Positions 7,585-16,465 are shown, numbered from the stretch's first letter. The stretch is 42,540 nt of DNA from Promicromonospora citrea (GCF_013004695.1 NZ_JABEMG010000027.1:1-42540), one strand, 5' to 3'. The notes: generated by a model not told the origin, from the letters alone. Translations and numbers: made by a program.

Positions 7585-9417
7585 TCAGGCGAGCAGGTGC
7601 AGGCTCTCCTTGTTCTTGTCGGCGTACAGCCGCTCGACGTCGGCGTCGAAGTCCTTGAGGAACACCGCCCGCTTCACGCTCTGCTTCGGCGTGAGGTACC
7701 CGTTCTCGATGGTCAGGTCGCCCGGCAGCACCGTGTACTTGCGGATCGACTCGGCCTTGGAGACCGCCTTGTTGGCACGCTGCACGGCCTGGTCGAGCGC
7801 GGCGAGCACGTCGGGGTCCTTGCGCGCCTCGTCCACCGTGAGCGGCGGCTTGCCGTGCATCTTGAGCCAGCCGGGCAGGCCCTCGGCGTCGAGGGTGACC
7901 AGCGCCCCGATGAACGGCTTGTTGTCCCCGACCACCACGCACTGGCTGACCAGGGCGTGCGCCCGGATGCGGTCCTCCAGCGTGGACGGTGCCACGTTCT
8001 TGCCGCCCGCGGTGACGATGATCTCCTTCTTGCGGCCGGTGATGGTGAGGAAGCCGTCGTCGTCGAGCAGGCCGAGGTCACCGGTGCGGAACCAGCCGTC
8101 CTCGGTGAACGCCTCCTGCGTCGCCGCCTCGTTCTTGTGGTAGCCGCGGAAGATGTGGTGACCCCTGAGCAGGATCTCCTTGTCCTCGGCGATCTTGACG
8201 CCGCAGCCCGGCAGCTGCAGGCCGACGGAGCCGATCTTGGTCGCCGACGGGCGGTTCACGCAGGTCGGCGCCGTCGACTCGGTGAGGCCGTAGCCCTCGA
8301 GAACCTTGAGGCCCAGGCCGCGGTAGAAGTGGCCCAGCCGCTCGCCGAGCGGGCCGCCGCCCGAGACCGCGAACTCCGCGCGGCCGCCCAGCCGGGCGCG
8401 CAGCTTGGAGAACACGAGCGCGCTCGCGACGGCGTGCTGCAGGCGCAGCCCGAGCCCGGGGCCCGACGGCGTGTCCAGGGCACGCGACCACGCGATGCCG
8501 GTCGCCGTCGCCCAGTGGAAGATCTTCGCCTTGCCGCCGGCGGCCGCCGTCTGCTCCGCGGTGTTGTAGACCTTCTCGAACACGCGCGGCACCGCGAGGA
8601 TGAAGGTCGGCTTGAACTGGCCGAGCGCGTCGACCAGCGTCGTCGTGTCGCCCCAGTGGCCCGTGACGATGCCGCCCGCGACGCCCAGCACGTGGATGAA
8701 CCGCGCGAACACGTGCGCCATCGGGATGAACAGCAGGGTGCGCCCGCCGGGCTTGCCGAACACCTCCGGCACGGCCTCGACGGCGTTGACCGCGAGCGAG
8801 GCGAAGTTGCGGTGGGTGAGCTCGGCGCCCTTGGGGCGGCCCGTGGTGCCCGAGGTGTAGATGATCGTCGCGATGTCGTCGAGGTCGGCCAGGCTCCGTC
8901 GCCGGGCGATCTCCTCGTCGGACACGTCCGAGCCCTCCGCCGCCACGGTGTCGAGCCCGCCGTCGTCGATGACGAGCACGTCCGTGAGCAACGGCACAGA
9001 ACCACGGACCTCCTCGACCGTGGCGGCGTTGGCCGCGCTCTCGGCGAAGACGATCTTCACCTCGGCGTCGGACACGATCCACTCGACCTGCTCGGCCGAG
9101 GACGTCTCGTAGATGGGCACCGGGACCGCACCGGCGGCCCAGGCGGCGAAGTCCAGCACGGCCCACTCGTAGCGGGTGCGGGACATGATGCCGACCTTGT
9201 CGCCGGGCTCGATGCCGCGGGCGACCAGGCCCTTCGCGACAGCGACCACCTGGGCGTCGAACTCGCCGGCCGTGACGACCCGCCAGGGCTCGTCCGTTCC
9301 GGCGGGGACCTCCATCATCGGCTTGTCGGCACCCTTGCCGACCCGCTCGGCGAGCACGTCGTTGACGTTGGAGGTGGGGGGCAGCTCGATGAGGATCGGG
9401 CTGGTGATCTCGTCCAT
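7585..9417 (-). CDS. fadD: Long-chain acyl-CoA synthetase (FadD15-like AMP-binding ligase)
   Basis: 610-residue adenylate-forming enzyme that activates fatty acids to acyl-AMP and then acyl-CoA, releasing pyrophosphate. The AMP-binding loop YTSGTTGRPKG is at 187-197. Downstream are the core motif YGLTESTAP, the motif GWFRTGDLG, the hinge GRKKEIIVTAGGKN and the C-terminal catalytic Lys region YLTPKQSVKR. Length and motifs match the FadD15 type, a locus member in mycobacteria (Rv2187). ATG 9417 has a GGAG site about 8 nt upstream. The frame continues upstream over the ROK gene only as a shadow. It is divergent from the glucokinase gene, with 165 bp between them. Confidence 0.9.
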   Translation of the reverse strand: MDEITSPILIELPPTSNVNDVLAERVGKGADKPMMEVPAGTDEPWRVVTAGEFDAQVVAVAKGLVARGIEPGDKVGIMSRTRYEWAVLDFAAWAAGAVPVPIYETSSAEQVEWIVSDAEVKIVFAESAANAATVEEVRGSVPLLTDVLVIDDGGLDTVAAEGSDVSDEEIARRRSLADLDDIATIIYTSGTTGRPKGAELTHRNFASLAVNAVEAVPEVFGKPGGRTLLFIPMAHVFARFIHVLGVAGGIVTGHWGDTTTLVDALGQFKPTFILAVPRVFEKVYNTAEQTAAAGGKAKIFHWATATGIAWSRALDTPSGPGLGLRLQHAVASALVFSKLRARLGGRAEFAVSGGGPLGERLGHFYRGLGLKVLEGYGLTESTAPTCVNRPSATKIGSVGLQLPGCGVKIAEDKEILLRGHHIFRGYHKNEAATQEAFTEDGWFRTGDLGLLDDDGFLTITGRKKEIIVTAGGKNVAPSTLEDRIRAHALVSQCVVVGDNKPFIGALVTLDAEGLPGWLKMHGKPPLTVDEARKDPDVLAALDQAVQRANKAVSKAESIRKYTVLPGDLTIENGYLTPKQSVKRAVFLKDFDADVERLYADKNKESLHLLA

Positions 9418-9582
9418 TCTGACTCCAGTGGCAGTACTGACCGTGCCTGCAAAGATACCGGGAAACGGACGCCGCGTGGTGCACCTTCGACGGTCGCTAC
9501 CCTGGGTGTGCGCACCTGGTTGGTGCAGCCCCCTTCCCGACGGCCCGTGAGGCCGTCGTGCAACGAGAGAACGTGAGGACGC

Positions 9583-10527
9583 ATGCACGCCATCGGGGTC
9601 GACATCGGCGGCACGAAGATCGCTGTGGGAGTCGTCGACGAGGAGGGTGAGATCCTCGCCCAGGTGCGCCGGGACACCGACGCCGACGACGTGGCGAGCA
9701 TCGACGAGGCGATCGCCGACGCCTGCAACGAGCTCGTCAAGGAGCACGAGGTCGGCGCGATCGGGCTCGCCGCCGCCGGGTTCGTCAGCCCGGACCGCAC
9801 GTCGGTCAACTTCGCCCCCAACATCGCCTGGCGCGAGTACCCGCTGGCCGCGAAGGTCGGGGCGCTCGTGGACGCCGACGTACCGATCGTCGTCGAGAAC
9901 GACGCCAACGCGGCGGGCTGGGCCGAGTTCCGGTTCGGCGCGGGCCGCGAGGCCACCGACATGCTCATGCTCACCGTCGGCACGGGCCTGGGCGGCGCCG
10001 TCATCTCCGAGCGCGACCTGGTGCGCGGCAAGTGGGGCATGGCCGCGGAGGTCGGCCACATGCGCGTCGTGCCCGAGGGCCACTACTGCGGCTGCGGGCA
10101 CGAGGGCTGCTGGGAGCAGTACGCCTCGGGCAGCGCGCTCGAGCGCGAGGCGCAGCACGCCGCCGTCGCGCGCGCCGAGCGGGCCGCCCGCCTGCTCGAG
10201 CTCGCGGGCGGCGACCCCGCGGAGATCCGCGGGAAGATGGTCACGCAGGCGGCCCAGGAGGGCGACGAGCTGTCGATCGAGCTGCTCGCGACCCTCGGCC
10301 GCTGGATCGGCGAGGGCTCGGCGTCGGTCGCCGCGCTGCTCGACCCCGAGCTCATCGTGATCGGCGGCGGCGTCGGCGCGGCGGGCGACCTGCTGCTCGG
10401 CCCGGTGCGCCGCGGCTTCGAGGCGCAGCTCTCCGCGATGGGCCACCGCCCCGTCGCCGCGATCGAGCTCGCCGAGCACGGCAACGAGGCGGGCATCGTG
10501 GGCGCGGCGGACCTCGCGCGTCGCTGA
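9583..10527 (+). CDS. ROK-family glucokinase
   Basis: 314-residue ROK sugar kinase, probably glucokinase (glucose to glucose 6-phosphate). The N-terminal phosphate-binding motif DIGGTK is at 7-12 and the catalytic Asp at 107 in ENDANAAGWAEF. The ROK zinc site is complete: His 159 in EVGHM and Cys 169, 171 and 176 in CGCGHEGC. There is no N-terminal winged helix, so it is a kinase and not a ROK repressor. ATG 9583 has GAGGA a few bases upstream. It would phosphorylate glucose released by the intracellular glycosidases encoded at 16466 and 19361, but it is not in their operon. A polyphosphate-using kinase cannot be excluded. Confidence 0.88.
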   Translation: MHAIGVDIGGTKIAVGVVDEEGEILAQVRRDTDADDVASIDEAIADACNELVKEHEVGAIGLAAAGFVSPDRTSVNFAPNIAWREYPLAAKVGALVDADVPIVVENDANAAGWAEFRFGAGREATDMLMLTVGTGLGGAVISERDLVRGKWGMAAEVGHMRVVPEGHYCGCGHEGCWEQYASGSALEREAQHAAVARAERAARLLELAGGDPAEIRGKMVTQAAQEGDELSIELLATLGRWIGEGSASVAALLDPELIVIGGGVGAAGDLLLGPVRRGFEAQLSAMGHRPVAAIELAEHGNEAGIVGAADLARR

Positions 10528-10594
10528 GCGCCCGCCGCCCGTCCCTGCGACCAGACCTGCGACCAGACCTGCGACCCGACCCGGCCCGGGCCCG

Positions 10595-11284
10595 TCAGAC
10601 GACGGCGCCCGGGCCGTCGTCGTCCGGGTCCCGCTGGTGCGGCATGCGCCAGATCAGGACGCCGAGGCCCGCGACGAACAGGCCCAGCCCGATCTGGCCC
10701 AGCAGCGGAGGGATGTCCAGGGCCGGCACCGCCGCCGAGAGGATCATGCCGATCACGGCCAGCACGGGCACGCCCACCACGAAGCTCCACGCCATGGTGA
10801 GCAGCGGGTCGCGGGAGAGCAGCGGCGGCGGCTCCGGCGGGGTGAAGTGCGACTCCGCCTCCTCGAGCGCCTCGGCCTCCGGCGTCAGCGGCCAGTCGCG
10901 CGGGCCGGTCGGCCGGCGCACCTCGGCCGCCGTGTCGTCCCCGGCGTCCGCGGGGGCGGCGGTCCAGTCACCGCCCGACCACCCGCCGTCCGACCAGCCC
11001 CCGACCCGTCGGCCGCCGGGACGGTCGCTCGCGGAGTCGTCCGGGTCCGCCGCGGTGTCGGCATCGCTGCCCGGGCTCGCGGACGAGTCCCCGTCCCGGC
11101 CCGACGTCTGAGAGGATGCGGCGGTCCTGTCCGGGCCGGCGGCCGAGTCGCCGGCGGACCCGCCGATGTCGCCGAGCGTGGCGACGATGTCAGCCCAGCG
11201 CGAGGCCACGTCGTCGTCGCCCAGCTCCCGAGGGGCGTCGCCGGGTACGTCGTCGTCGCGGTCGTCGGTGTTCGATGCGGCCAT
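10595..11284 (-). CDS. Conserved hypothetical membrane protein, acidic N-terminus and two C-terminal helices
   Basis: 229-residue protein. About the first 140 residues are Asp, Ser and Gly rich and look disordered, with a short GGW-type repeat (VGGWSDGGWSGGDW). The C-terminal third carries SRDPLLTMAWSFVVG and two hydrophobic segments separated by a short loop with PALDIPPLLGQ, probably two membrane helices with both ends in the cytoplasm. I do not recognise a characterised family. ATG 11284 has TAGAGT 6 nt upstream, so a leaderless start is likely. It is divergent from the acyltransferase gene, 55 bp apart. It may act at the membrane with that enzyme, but nothing in the sequence shows this. 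Confidence 0.65.
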   Translation of the reverse strand: MAASNTDDRDDDVPGDAPRELGDDDVASRWADIVATLGDIGGSAGDSAAGPDRTAASSQTSGRDGDSSASPGSDADTAADPDDSASDRPGGRRVGGWSDGGWSGGDWTAAPADAGDDTAAEVRRPTGPRDWPLTPEAEALEEAESHFTPPEPPPLLSRDPLLTMAWSFVVGVPVLAVIGMILSAAVPALDIPPLLGQIGLGLFVAGLGVLIWRMPHQRDPDDDGPGAVV

Positions 11285-11290
11285 GCGCAC

Positions 11291-11296
11291 ACTCTA
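11291..11296 (-). promoter_or_regulatory. -10-like TAGAGT for the membrane protein gene
   Basis: On the minus strand TAGAGT ends 6 nt before ATG 11284, the leaderless layout seen elsewhere in the window. Confidence 0.4.
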
Positions 11297-11339
11297 TTGT
11301 CGTCCGGGGGCCCGCGGGGGCGGGTGATGAGGAGGAATC

Positions 11340-12104
11340 TTGTTCTACTGGGTGATGAAGTACCTGCTGGTGGGCCCGTGGCTCCGGCTCGCCTACCAGC
11401 CGTGGGTCGTCGGCGCCCGGAACGTGCCCCGCACCGGCCCGGCGATCATGGCGAGCAACCACCTCGCGGTCATCGACTCGTTCATCCTGCCGCTCCTCGT
11501 CCGGCGCCGCATGACCTTCCTCGGCAAGTCCGACTACTTCACGGGCACCGGCGTCAAGGGGCGGTTCGTCGCCTGGTTCATGCGGGGCATCGGCGTCATC
11601 CCCGTGGACCGCTCGGGCGGCGCGGCGAGCGAGGCCGCGCTGCGCACCGGCCTGCGCGTGCTGCGCGAGGGCGGGTTGTTCGGCATCTACCCCGAGGGCA
11701 CCCGCAGCCCCGACGGCCGCCTCTACAAGGCCAAGACCGGCGTGGCGCGCATGGCGCTGGAGTCGGGCGCCCCGGTGATCCCCGTCGCCATGGTCGACAC
11801 CGACGTCGCCCAGCCGGTCGGCCGCGCGGTGCCCCGGTTCATGCCGCTGGGCGCCGTGATCGGCGAGCCGCTCGACTTCAGCCGGTACAAGGGCATGGAG
11901 ACCGACAAGTTCGTGCTGCGCGCGGTCGCCGACGAGATCGAGTACGCGATCCTCTCCCTGTCCGGCCAGGAGTACGTCGACGCCTACGCCGCCAGCGCCA
12001 AGGAGCGCGCGAGCCGCGGGGAGCCTCCGCTGCCCACCGCCGAGGAGGGGCCAGGCGGCCTCCCCCTGCCGGAGGTCACCAAGCCCCGCCGCCCCGGCCG
12101 CTGA
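11340..12104 (+). CDS. PlsC-like 1-acylglycerol-3-phosphate acyltransferase
   Basis: 254-residue membrane-associated acyltransferase of the LPLAT family. It carries the catalytic HX4D motif NHLAVID (His 41, Asp 46) and the glycerol-phosphate motif EGTRS (119-123). The family transfers acyl groups to lysophosphatidate or a related lipid in phospholipid synthesis. The start is the unusual codon TTG at 11340, chosen because a strong AGGAGGA site lies about 5 nt before it and the protein MFYWVMKYLL begins there as in homologues. M. tuberculosis Rv2182c has the same neighbourhood. The C-terminal 40 residues are Pro- and Glu-rich and probably disordered. Confidence 0.85.
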   Translation: MFYWVMKYLLVGPWLRLAYQPWVVGARNVPRTGPAIMASNHLAVIDSFILPLLVRRRMTFLGKSDYFTGTGVKGRFVAWFMRGIGVIPVDRSGGAASEAALRTGLRVLREGGLFGIYPEGTRSPDGRLYKAKTGVARMALESGAPVIPVAMVDTDVAQPVGRAVPRFMPLGAVIGEPLDFSRYKGMETDKFVLRAVADEIEYAILSLSGQEYVDAYAASAKERASRGEPPLPTAEEGPGGLPLPEVTKPRRPGR

Positions 12105-12128
12105 CCCCTCCCCGACCGACCCGGGAGC

Positions 12129-13136
12129 TCAGGCCGGCGGCGGGGCCGTCGAGTCGCGGAGCACCAGGCTCGTCGCGAGCTCGGTGCGCAGCGTGTGGCC
12201 GCTCGCGGTGCGCGCGCGGTGCACGAGGTCGACGGCGGTCGCGCCCATCTCGGCGAGCGGCTGCCGCACCGTGGTGAGCGCCGGGTCGATCCACGGCGCG
12301 ACGGGCAGGTCGTCGAACCCGACCAGCGACACGTCGCGAGGCACGGAGAGCCCCGCCTCGCGCAGCGCCCGCAGCGCGCCGAGCGCCGTGTCGTCGCTGC
12401 TGGCGAAGATCGCGGTGGGCGGGTCGTCCAGCGCCAGGAGCCGCCGCGCGCCCTCGTAGCCCGACGTCACGCCGTAGCTGCCCACGTGCACGAGCTCGTC
12501 GTCCGTGGTCAGGCCGGCGCGGATCATCGCGGCGCGGTAGCCCGCGAGGCGCGCGATCGCGTTGTCCTGCTCGAGCGCGCCCGTGATCGTGGCGATGCGG
12601 GTGTGGCCGAGCGCGAGCAGGTGCGCCGTCGCCTCGAGGCCCCCCTGGAAGTTGGTGGCGCCCACGCTCAGCATGCCGGCGGGCGGGGGCTGCCGCGGGT
12701 CGACGACGACGAGCGGCGTGCCGGTGTCCTCCAGCGCGCGGCGGGCCTCGGCGTCGGGCACCGCGACGATGCTGACCAGTCCGTCGGTGCCGCGCTCGAG
12801 CGCGTGCCGCACCCAGGCGCTGCAGTCGTCGGGGTCCGGCTCGACGGCCAGGACCACGTCGAGGCCGAGCCGCCGCGCGCCCGCGACCGCGCCGCGCACC
12901 ACCGCCTCGGACCACGTGCCCTCGAAGTCGACGATGCGCACGTCGATCATGCCGGTCGGCCGGGCCGACGGCGGCCGCAGCGCGTACCCGTGCCGCTCGA
13001 GCACCTCGGTGACGCGCGCACGGGTCCGGCCGGAGACGTCCGGGCGCATGTTGAGCACCTTGGAGACCGTGGGCACCGAGACGCCCGCCTCGGCCGCCAC
13101 GACGGCGAGCGGGGTGCGGGTCGGTTCGGCTGCCAT
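12129..13136 (-). CDS. LacI-family transcriptional regulator of the sugar locus
   Basis: 335-residue repressor with an N-terminal LacI helix-turn-helix (VAAEAGVSVPTVSKVLN, about 13-29) with hinge helix, then a periplasmic-binding-like sugar domain with typical FASSDDTALGALRALRE and SLVGFDDLPVAPWIDPALTTVRQP. It is divergent from the ABC importer operon and is expected to repress it until a sugar ligand binds. GGAGGA lies just upstream of ATG 13136. Its own promoter (TTGCGG, 18 bp, TACGAT) overlaps an operator-like site at 13175-13190, which suggests autoregulation. The ligand is probably a glucoside or oligosaccharide, judged only from the neighbouring enzymes. Confidence 0.92.
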   Translation of the reverse strand: MAAEPTRTPLAVVAAEAGVSVPTVSKVLNMRPDVSGRTRARVTEVLERHGYALRPPSARPTGMIDVRIVDFEGTWSEAVVRGAVAGARRLGLDVVLAVEPDPDDCSAWVRHALERGTDGLVSIVAVPDAEARRALEDTGTPLVVVDPRQPPPAGMLSVGATNFQGGLEATAHLLALGHTRIATITGALEQDNAIARLAGYRAAMIRAGLTTDDELVHVGSYGVTSGYEGARRLLALDDPPTAIFASSDDTALGALRALREAGLSVPRDVSLVGFDDLPVAPWIDPALTTVRQPLAEMGATAVDLVHRARTASGHTLRTELATSLVLRDSTAPPPA

Positions 13137-13174
13137 GGGTCCTCCGGCGTCTCGGCGATCAGTCAGGTGCTCGT

Positions 13175-13190
13175 TTCCGAAATCCGGATC
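13175..13190. promoter_or_regulatory. Candidate LacI operator overlapping the lacI promoter
   Basis: TTTCCGAAATCCGGAT contains TTCCGAAAT, the reverse complement of the ATTTCGGAA seen at the second operator. It covers the end of the -10 box and the predicted start of the regulator transcript. Confidence 0.5.
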
Positions 13191-13218
13191 GTAGCCGACG
13201 GGCCCGCTCGGCCCGCAA
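13189..13218 (-). promoter_or_regulatory. lacI promoter
   Basis: On the minus strand, -35 TTGCGG (13218-13213), 18-bp spacer, -10 TACGAT (13194-13189), about 53 nt from the -10 to ATG 13136. Confidence 0.5.
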
Positions 13219-13257
13219 TTGCCCGGGGCGACGGCGGAGACCTGCGGCCGTGCGCCG

Positions 13258-13286
13258 TTGACATCACCCCGGACCGCGCCTAACCT
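13258..13286 (+). promoter_or_regulatory. Sugar operon promoter
   Basis: A perfect -35 TTGACA (13258-13263), a 17-bp spacer and -10 TAACCT (13281-13286). The start point is expected near 13293, immediately before the operator. This is the strongest promoter-like sequence in the window. Confidence 0.75.
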
Positions 13287-13295
13287 CCCGGGGTC

Positions 13296-13326
13296 TTTCC
13301 GAGATTGACTGTCGAAATTTCGGAAC
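13296..13326. promoter_or_regulatory. Candidate LacI operator downstream of the sugar promoter
   Basis: Left arm TTTCCGAGATT (13296-13306) and right arm AATTTCGGAAC (13316-13326) form an inverted repeat matching at 9 of 11 positions with a 9-nt spacer. A perfect 10-bp palindrome, CGAAATTTCG (13313-13322), lies within it. A repressor bound here would sit on the initial transcribed region. Confidence 0.6.
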
Positions 13327-13363
13327 CTGCGAGCCGGCCTCGCGGATCAACAAAGGAGTGATC

Positions 13364-14644
13364 GTGAACAGGACACCTCGCCTCGTCGCAGCGGCGACGG
13401 CGTCGACCCTCACGCTGGCCCTCGCCCTGACCGGGTGCGGCCGCAGCGACGAGGGCGGCAGCGGCACGGCCGACACCTCCACCGCCCTCACCGACGGTCC
13501 CGCGACCGGCACCGTCGAGGTCTGGGCGATGGGCACGGAGGGTGAGCTGCTGCCCGAGCTCGCCGAGCAGTTCGAGGCCGACAACCCCGACGTGACGGTG
13601 AACGTCACGCCCGTCCCGTGGGAGTCGTCCACCGAGAAGATCAACACCGCCATCGCGACCGGCGAGGTGCCCGACGTCATGCAGGTGGGCACGACCCTCA
13701 TGAGCGGGTTCGTCGGGCTCGACGGCCTGGCACCGACCCCGGAGGGCATCGACCCCGACGCGTTCTTCCCGGGCGCCTGGGACACCACCGTCGTCGACGG
13801 CACCTCCTACGGCGTGCCCTGGTACGTCGAGTCGCGCGTGCTCTACTACCGCACGGACCTCGCCGAGAAGGCGGGCGTCGAGGCGCCGCAGACGTGGGAC
13901 GACCTCACCGAGTTCGCCGCGGGCCTGCAGGACGCCGGGGCCGACGAGGGCATCGCGCTGCAGACGCGCGGCAACTCCACCGCCCTCATGTACCTGCCGT
14001 TCTACTGGCAGGCGGGCGGCGAGATCATGAACGAGGACGGCGAGTTCACGCTCGACAACGAGGCGCAGGTCAAGGCGCTGGAGTACTACTCCTCCTTCAT
14101 GCGGGACGGCCTCGCGCCGCCCGTGCTGGTCGAGGAGGAGAAGGTCCAGAACTTCGTCGACGGCAGGCTCGGCTCGTTCGTCTCCGGCCCGTGGGAGCGC
14201 AGCAACCTGCTCACCACAGCGGGCGACGACTTCGCCGGGAAGTTCGACGTCGTGCCGCTGCCGTCCGACGAGACCACCGCGTCCTTCATCGGCGGTTCCA
14301 ACCTGGCCGTCCTCGCCGACGCCGCCAACCCCGACGCCGCCTGGAAGTTCGTGCAGTTCGCCACCGACCCGGCCACCCAGGTCGACTGGTTCGAGATCTC
14401 CCACGACCTCCCCGCCGCCCAGGCCGCCTGGGAGGACCCGGCCCTGGCCGACGACGAGACCGTCGCCGTCTACGAGGACGTGCTGAGCACCGCGCGCTCC
14501 ACGCCGGCCATCCCGACCTGGGCCGAGATCGAGCACGAGATCGACCTCGTCATCGAGCAGGTCATCGCGGGCGACCTCAGCCCGCAGGACGCGGCCACCC
14601 GGATCCAGGACGCCGCCACCTCGATCGGGACGGGTCTGGACTGA
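13364..14644 (+). CDS. Sugar ABC transporter substrate-binding lipoprotein
   Basis: 426-residue family 1 extracellular solute-binding protein. The lipoprotein signal peptide ends in the lipobox LTGC, with lipid-anchored Cys 25, followed by a Gly/Ser/Thr linker. The mature part has typical features: VEVWAMGTEGELLPELAEQFEADNPDV at the start, YGVPWYVESRVLYYRTDL for domain closure and aromatic residues for sugar stacking. GTG 13364 is chosen because AGGAG ends 5 nt before it; GTG 13358 overlaps that site. It is the first gene of the operon after the LacI operator. The exact sugar is unknown, probably a gluco-oligosaccharide given the downstream enzymes. Confidence 0.9.
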   Translation: MNRTPRLVAAATASTLTLALALTGCGRSDEGGSGTADTSTALTDGPATGTVEVWAMGTEGELLPELAEQFEADNPDVTVNVTPVPWESSTEKINTAIATGEVPDVMQVGTTLMSGFVGLDGLAPTPEGIDPDAFFPGAWDTTVVDGTSYGVPWYVESRVLYYRTDLAEKAGVEAPQTWDDLTEFAAGLQDAGADEGIALQTRGNSTALMYLPFYWQAGGEIMNEDGEFTLDNEAQVKALEYYSSFMRDGLAPPVLVEEEKVQNFVDGRLGSFVSGPWERSNLLTTAGDDFAGKFDVVPLPSDETTASFIGGSNLAVLADAANPDAAWKFVQFATDPATQVDWFEISHDLPAAQAAWEDPALADDETVAVYEDVLSTARSTPAIPTWAEIEHEIDLVIEQVIAGDLSPQDAATRIQDAATSIGTGLD

Positions 14645-14646
14645 CC

Positions 14647-15537
14647 GTGACCGTCTCCGCACGCCGCCGCCGCACGGGCCTCGCCGCCTGGGGCTTCGCG
14701 CTGCCGTTCACGCTGCTGTTCGCGGTGTTCCTGCTGGTCCCCGTCGCGTCCTCGCTGTACATGGCGTTCACCGACATGCGTGGCGCGGACCTCAGGACGC
14801 CGTGGGCCGTGAACTTCGTGGGGTTCGCGAACTTCGCCGAGGCGCTGGCCGACCCCAAGTTCCAGCAGGCCGCGGGCAACACGCTCTACTTCGTGGGGGT
14901 GGCGATGCCGCTCACCCTCGCGCTCGCGCTGCTGCTCGCGGTGCTGCTGAACTCGGGCCTGGTGTGGTTCCGGTCGGTGTTCCGCGTGGGCTTCTACGCC
15001 CCCGTGGTCACGTCGATCGTCGCGGTGGCGGTCGTGTGGCGGTTCCTGCTGCAGCCCGACTTCGGCCTCGTCAACTCCGCGCTCGGCGCGGTCGGGGTCG
15101 ACGGGCCGCGCTGGCTCACCGACGAGACCTGGGCCATGCCCGCCCTCATCGTCATGGCCACGTGGCGCAACGTCGGGTACTCGATGGTCATCCTGCTAGC
15201 CGGCCTGCAGGGCATCCCGCGCGACGTGTACGAGGCGTCGTCGATCGACGGCGCCGGGCCCGTGCGGCAGTTCTGGTCGGTGACCGTGCCGCTGCTGCGG
15301 CCGACGATCCTGTTCTGCGCCGTCATCACCGGCATCGGCTACCTGCAGTTCTTCGAGGAGCCGTTCGTCATGACCCAGGGCGGGCCGCTGGGCGCCACCA
15401 ACTCCGTGGCGTACGAGATCTTCAACCAGTTCGGCTTCGGGAACTACGGCCTGTCCGCCGCGATGAGCTACGTGCTGTTCGTCGCCATCGTGATCCTGTC
15501 CTACCTGCAGTTCCGCCTCCTGCGGACGGAAAAGTGA
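14647..15537 (+). CDS. Sugar ABC transporter permease (MalF type)
   Basis: 296-residue inner-membrane permease with six predicted helices and the EAA loop (EASSIDGAGPVRQFWSVTVP, in the C-terminal half) that contacts the ATPase. An Arg-rich cytoplasmic N-terminus precedes the first helix. GTG 14647 lies 2 nt after the binding-protein stop, so translation is probably coupled. With the next gene it forms the channel heterodimer. No ATPase gene is present in the operon. Confidence 0.92.
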   Translation: MTVSARRRRTGLAAWGFALPFTLLFAVFLLVPVASSLYMAFTDMRGADLRTPWAVNFVGFANFAEALADPKFQQAAGNTLYFVGVAMPLTLALALLLAVLLNSGLVWFRSVFRVGFYAPVVTSIVAVAVVWRFLLQPDFGLVNSALGAVGVDGPRWLTDETWAMPALIVMATWRNVGYSMVILLAGLQGIPRDVYEASSIDGAGPVRQFWSVTVPLLRPTILFCAVITGIGYLQFFEEPFVMTQGGPLGATNSVAYEIFNQFGFGNYGLSAAMSYVLFVAIVILSYLQFRLLRTEK

Positions 15538-16424
15538 TGGCCTCGACGACGACGGCTCCCCTGACGACGGCTCCCGCGACAACCCGGGTGCGGCCGGACA
15601 CCCGGCGCAGGACCCCGCGCGCGATCCTGCTCAACGTCGCGCTCCTGCTCGGGCTCGCCGCCTCGATCGGCCCGCTCGTGTGGATGGTGGTGTCCTCGGT
15701 CAAGCCGGAGGGCGAGATCCGGCAGTTCCCGCCCACGCTGCTGCCCGCCGACCCCACGTGGTCCAACTACACCGAGCTGTTCGCGCAGCTCAGCTTCCCG
15801 CGGTACTTCCTCAACTCCGTGGTCGTCGCGCTGATCGTCACCGTCGGCTCGGTGCTGTTCAGCGCGATGGTCGGCTACGCGCTCGCCAAGCTCGACTTCC
15901 CCGGCAAGCGCACCCTGTTCGCGCTCGTCATGGGCACGCTGATGGTGCCGGGCATGGTCACCTTCGTGCCGCTGTTCGTCCTCGTGGCGAACCTCGACCT
16001 GATCAACACCTACGCCGCCCTGATCCTGCCCTTCCTCGCGGCACCGTTCGGCGTGTTCCTCATGCGGCAGTTCATGCTCGACGTGCCGGACGAGCTGCTC
16101 GACGCCGCGCGCGTCGACGGCGCCGGCGAGTTCCGCACCTTCTTCCGCATCGTGCTGCCGCAGGCCAAGCCCGCGCTCGCGACGCTCGGCATCCTCACCT
16201 TCCTCGGGTCGTGGAACAACTTCCTCTGGCCCCTGGTCGCCGTGCAGTCCGCCGACCGGTACACCCTGCCCGTGGCCCTCGCGCTCTACTCGACCGGCCA
16301 GAACACCGTGCAGTACGGCCTGCTCGTGGCCGGTGCCACCGTCATCGTGCTGCCGATCCTCGTCGTCTTCCTCGCCCTCCAGCGGCACATCGTGCAGGGC
16401 ATCGCGACCACCGGGCTCAAGTAG
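15537..16424 (+). CDS. Sugar ABC transporter permease (MalG type)
   Basis: 295-residue second permease with a Thr/Ala/Pro-rich N-terminal extension, six predicted helices and the EAA loop LDAARVDGAGEFRTFFRIVL. The C-terminus HIVQGIATTGLK is characteristic of MalG-type subunits. ATG 15537 overlaps the stop of the first permease by one base (TGATG), so translation is coupled. It is followed 41 bp later by the GH1 gene in the same operon. The importer needs an ATPase supplied from elsewhere, as with the shared MsiK ATPase of streptomycetes. Confidence 0.92.
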   Translation: MASTTTAPLTTAPATTRVRPDTRRRTPRAILLNVALLLGLAASIGPLVWMVVSSVKPEGEIRQFPPTLLPADPTWSNYTELFAQLSFPRYFLNSVVVALIVTVGSVLFSAMVGYALAKLDFPGKRTLFALVMGTLMVPGMVTFVPLFVLVANLDLINTYAALILPFLAAPFGVFLMRQFMLDVPDELLDAARVDGAGEFRTFFRIVLPQAKPALATLGILTFLGSWNNFLWPLVAVQSADRYTLPVALALYSTGQNTVQYGLLVAGATVIVLPILVVFLALQRHIVQGIATTGLK

Positions 16425-16465
16425 CCTCCCGCACCCTCTCCCGCACCCTCTTCAGGAGCTCTTCC

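Noticed and set aside
7597-9576. Long plus-strand open frame opposite the acyl-CoA ligase
   Set aside because: Antisense shadow of a well-supported gene, with no recognisable motif or ribosome site.
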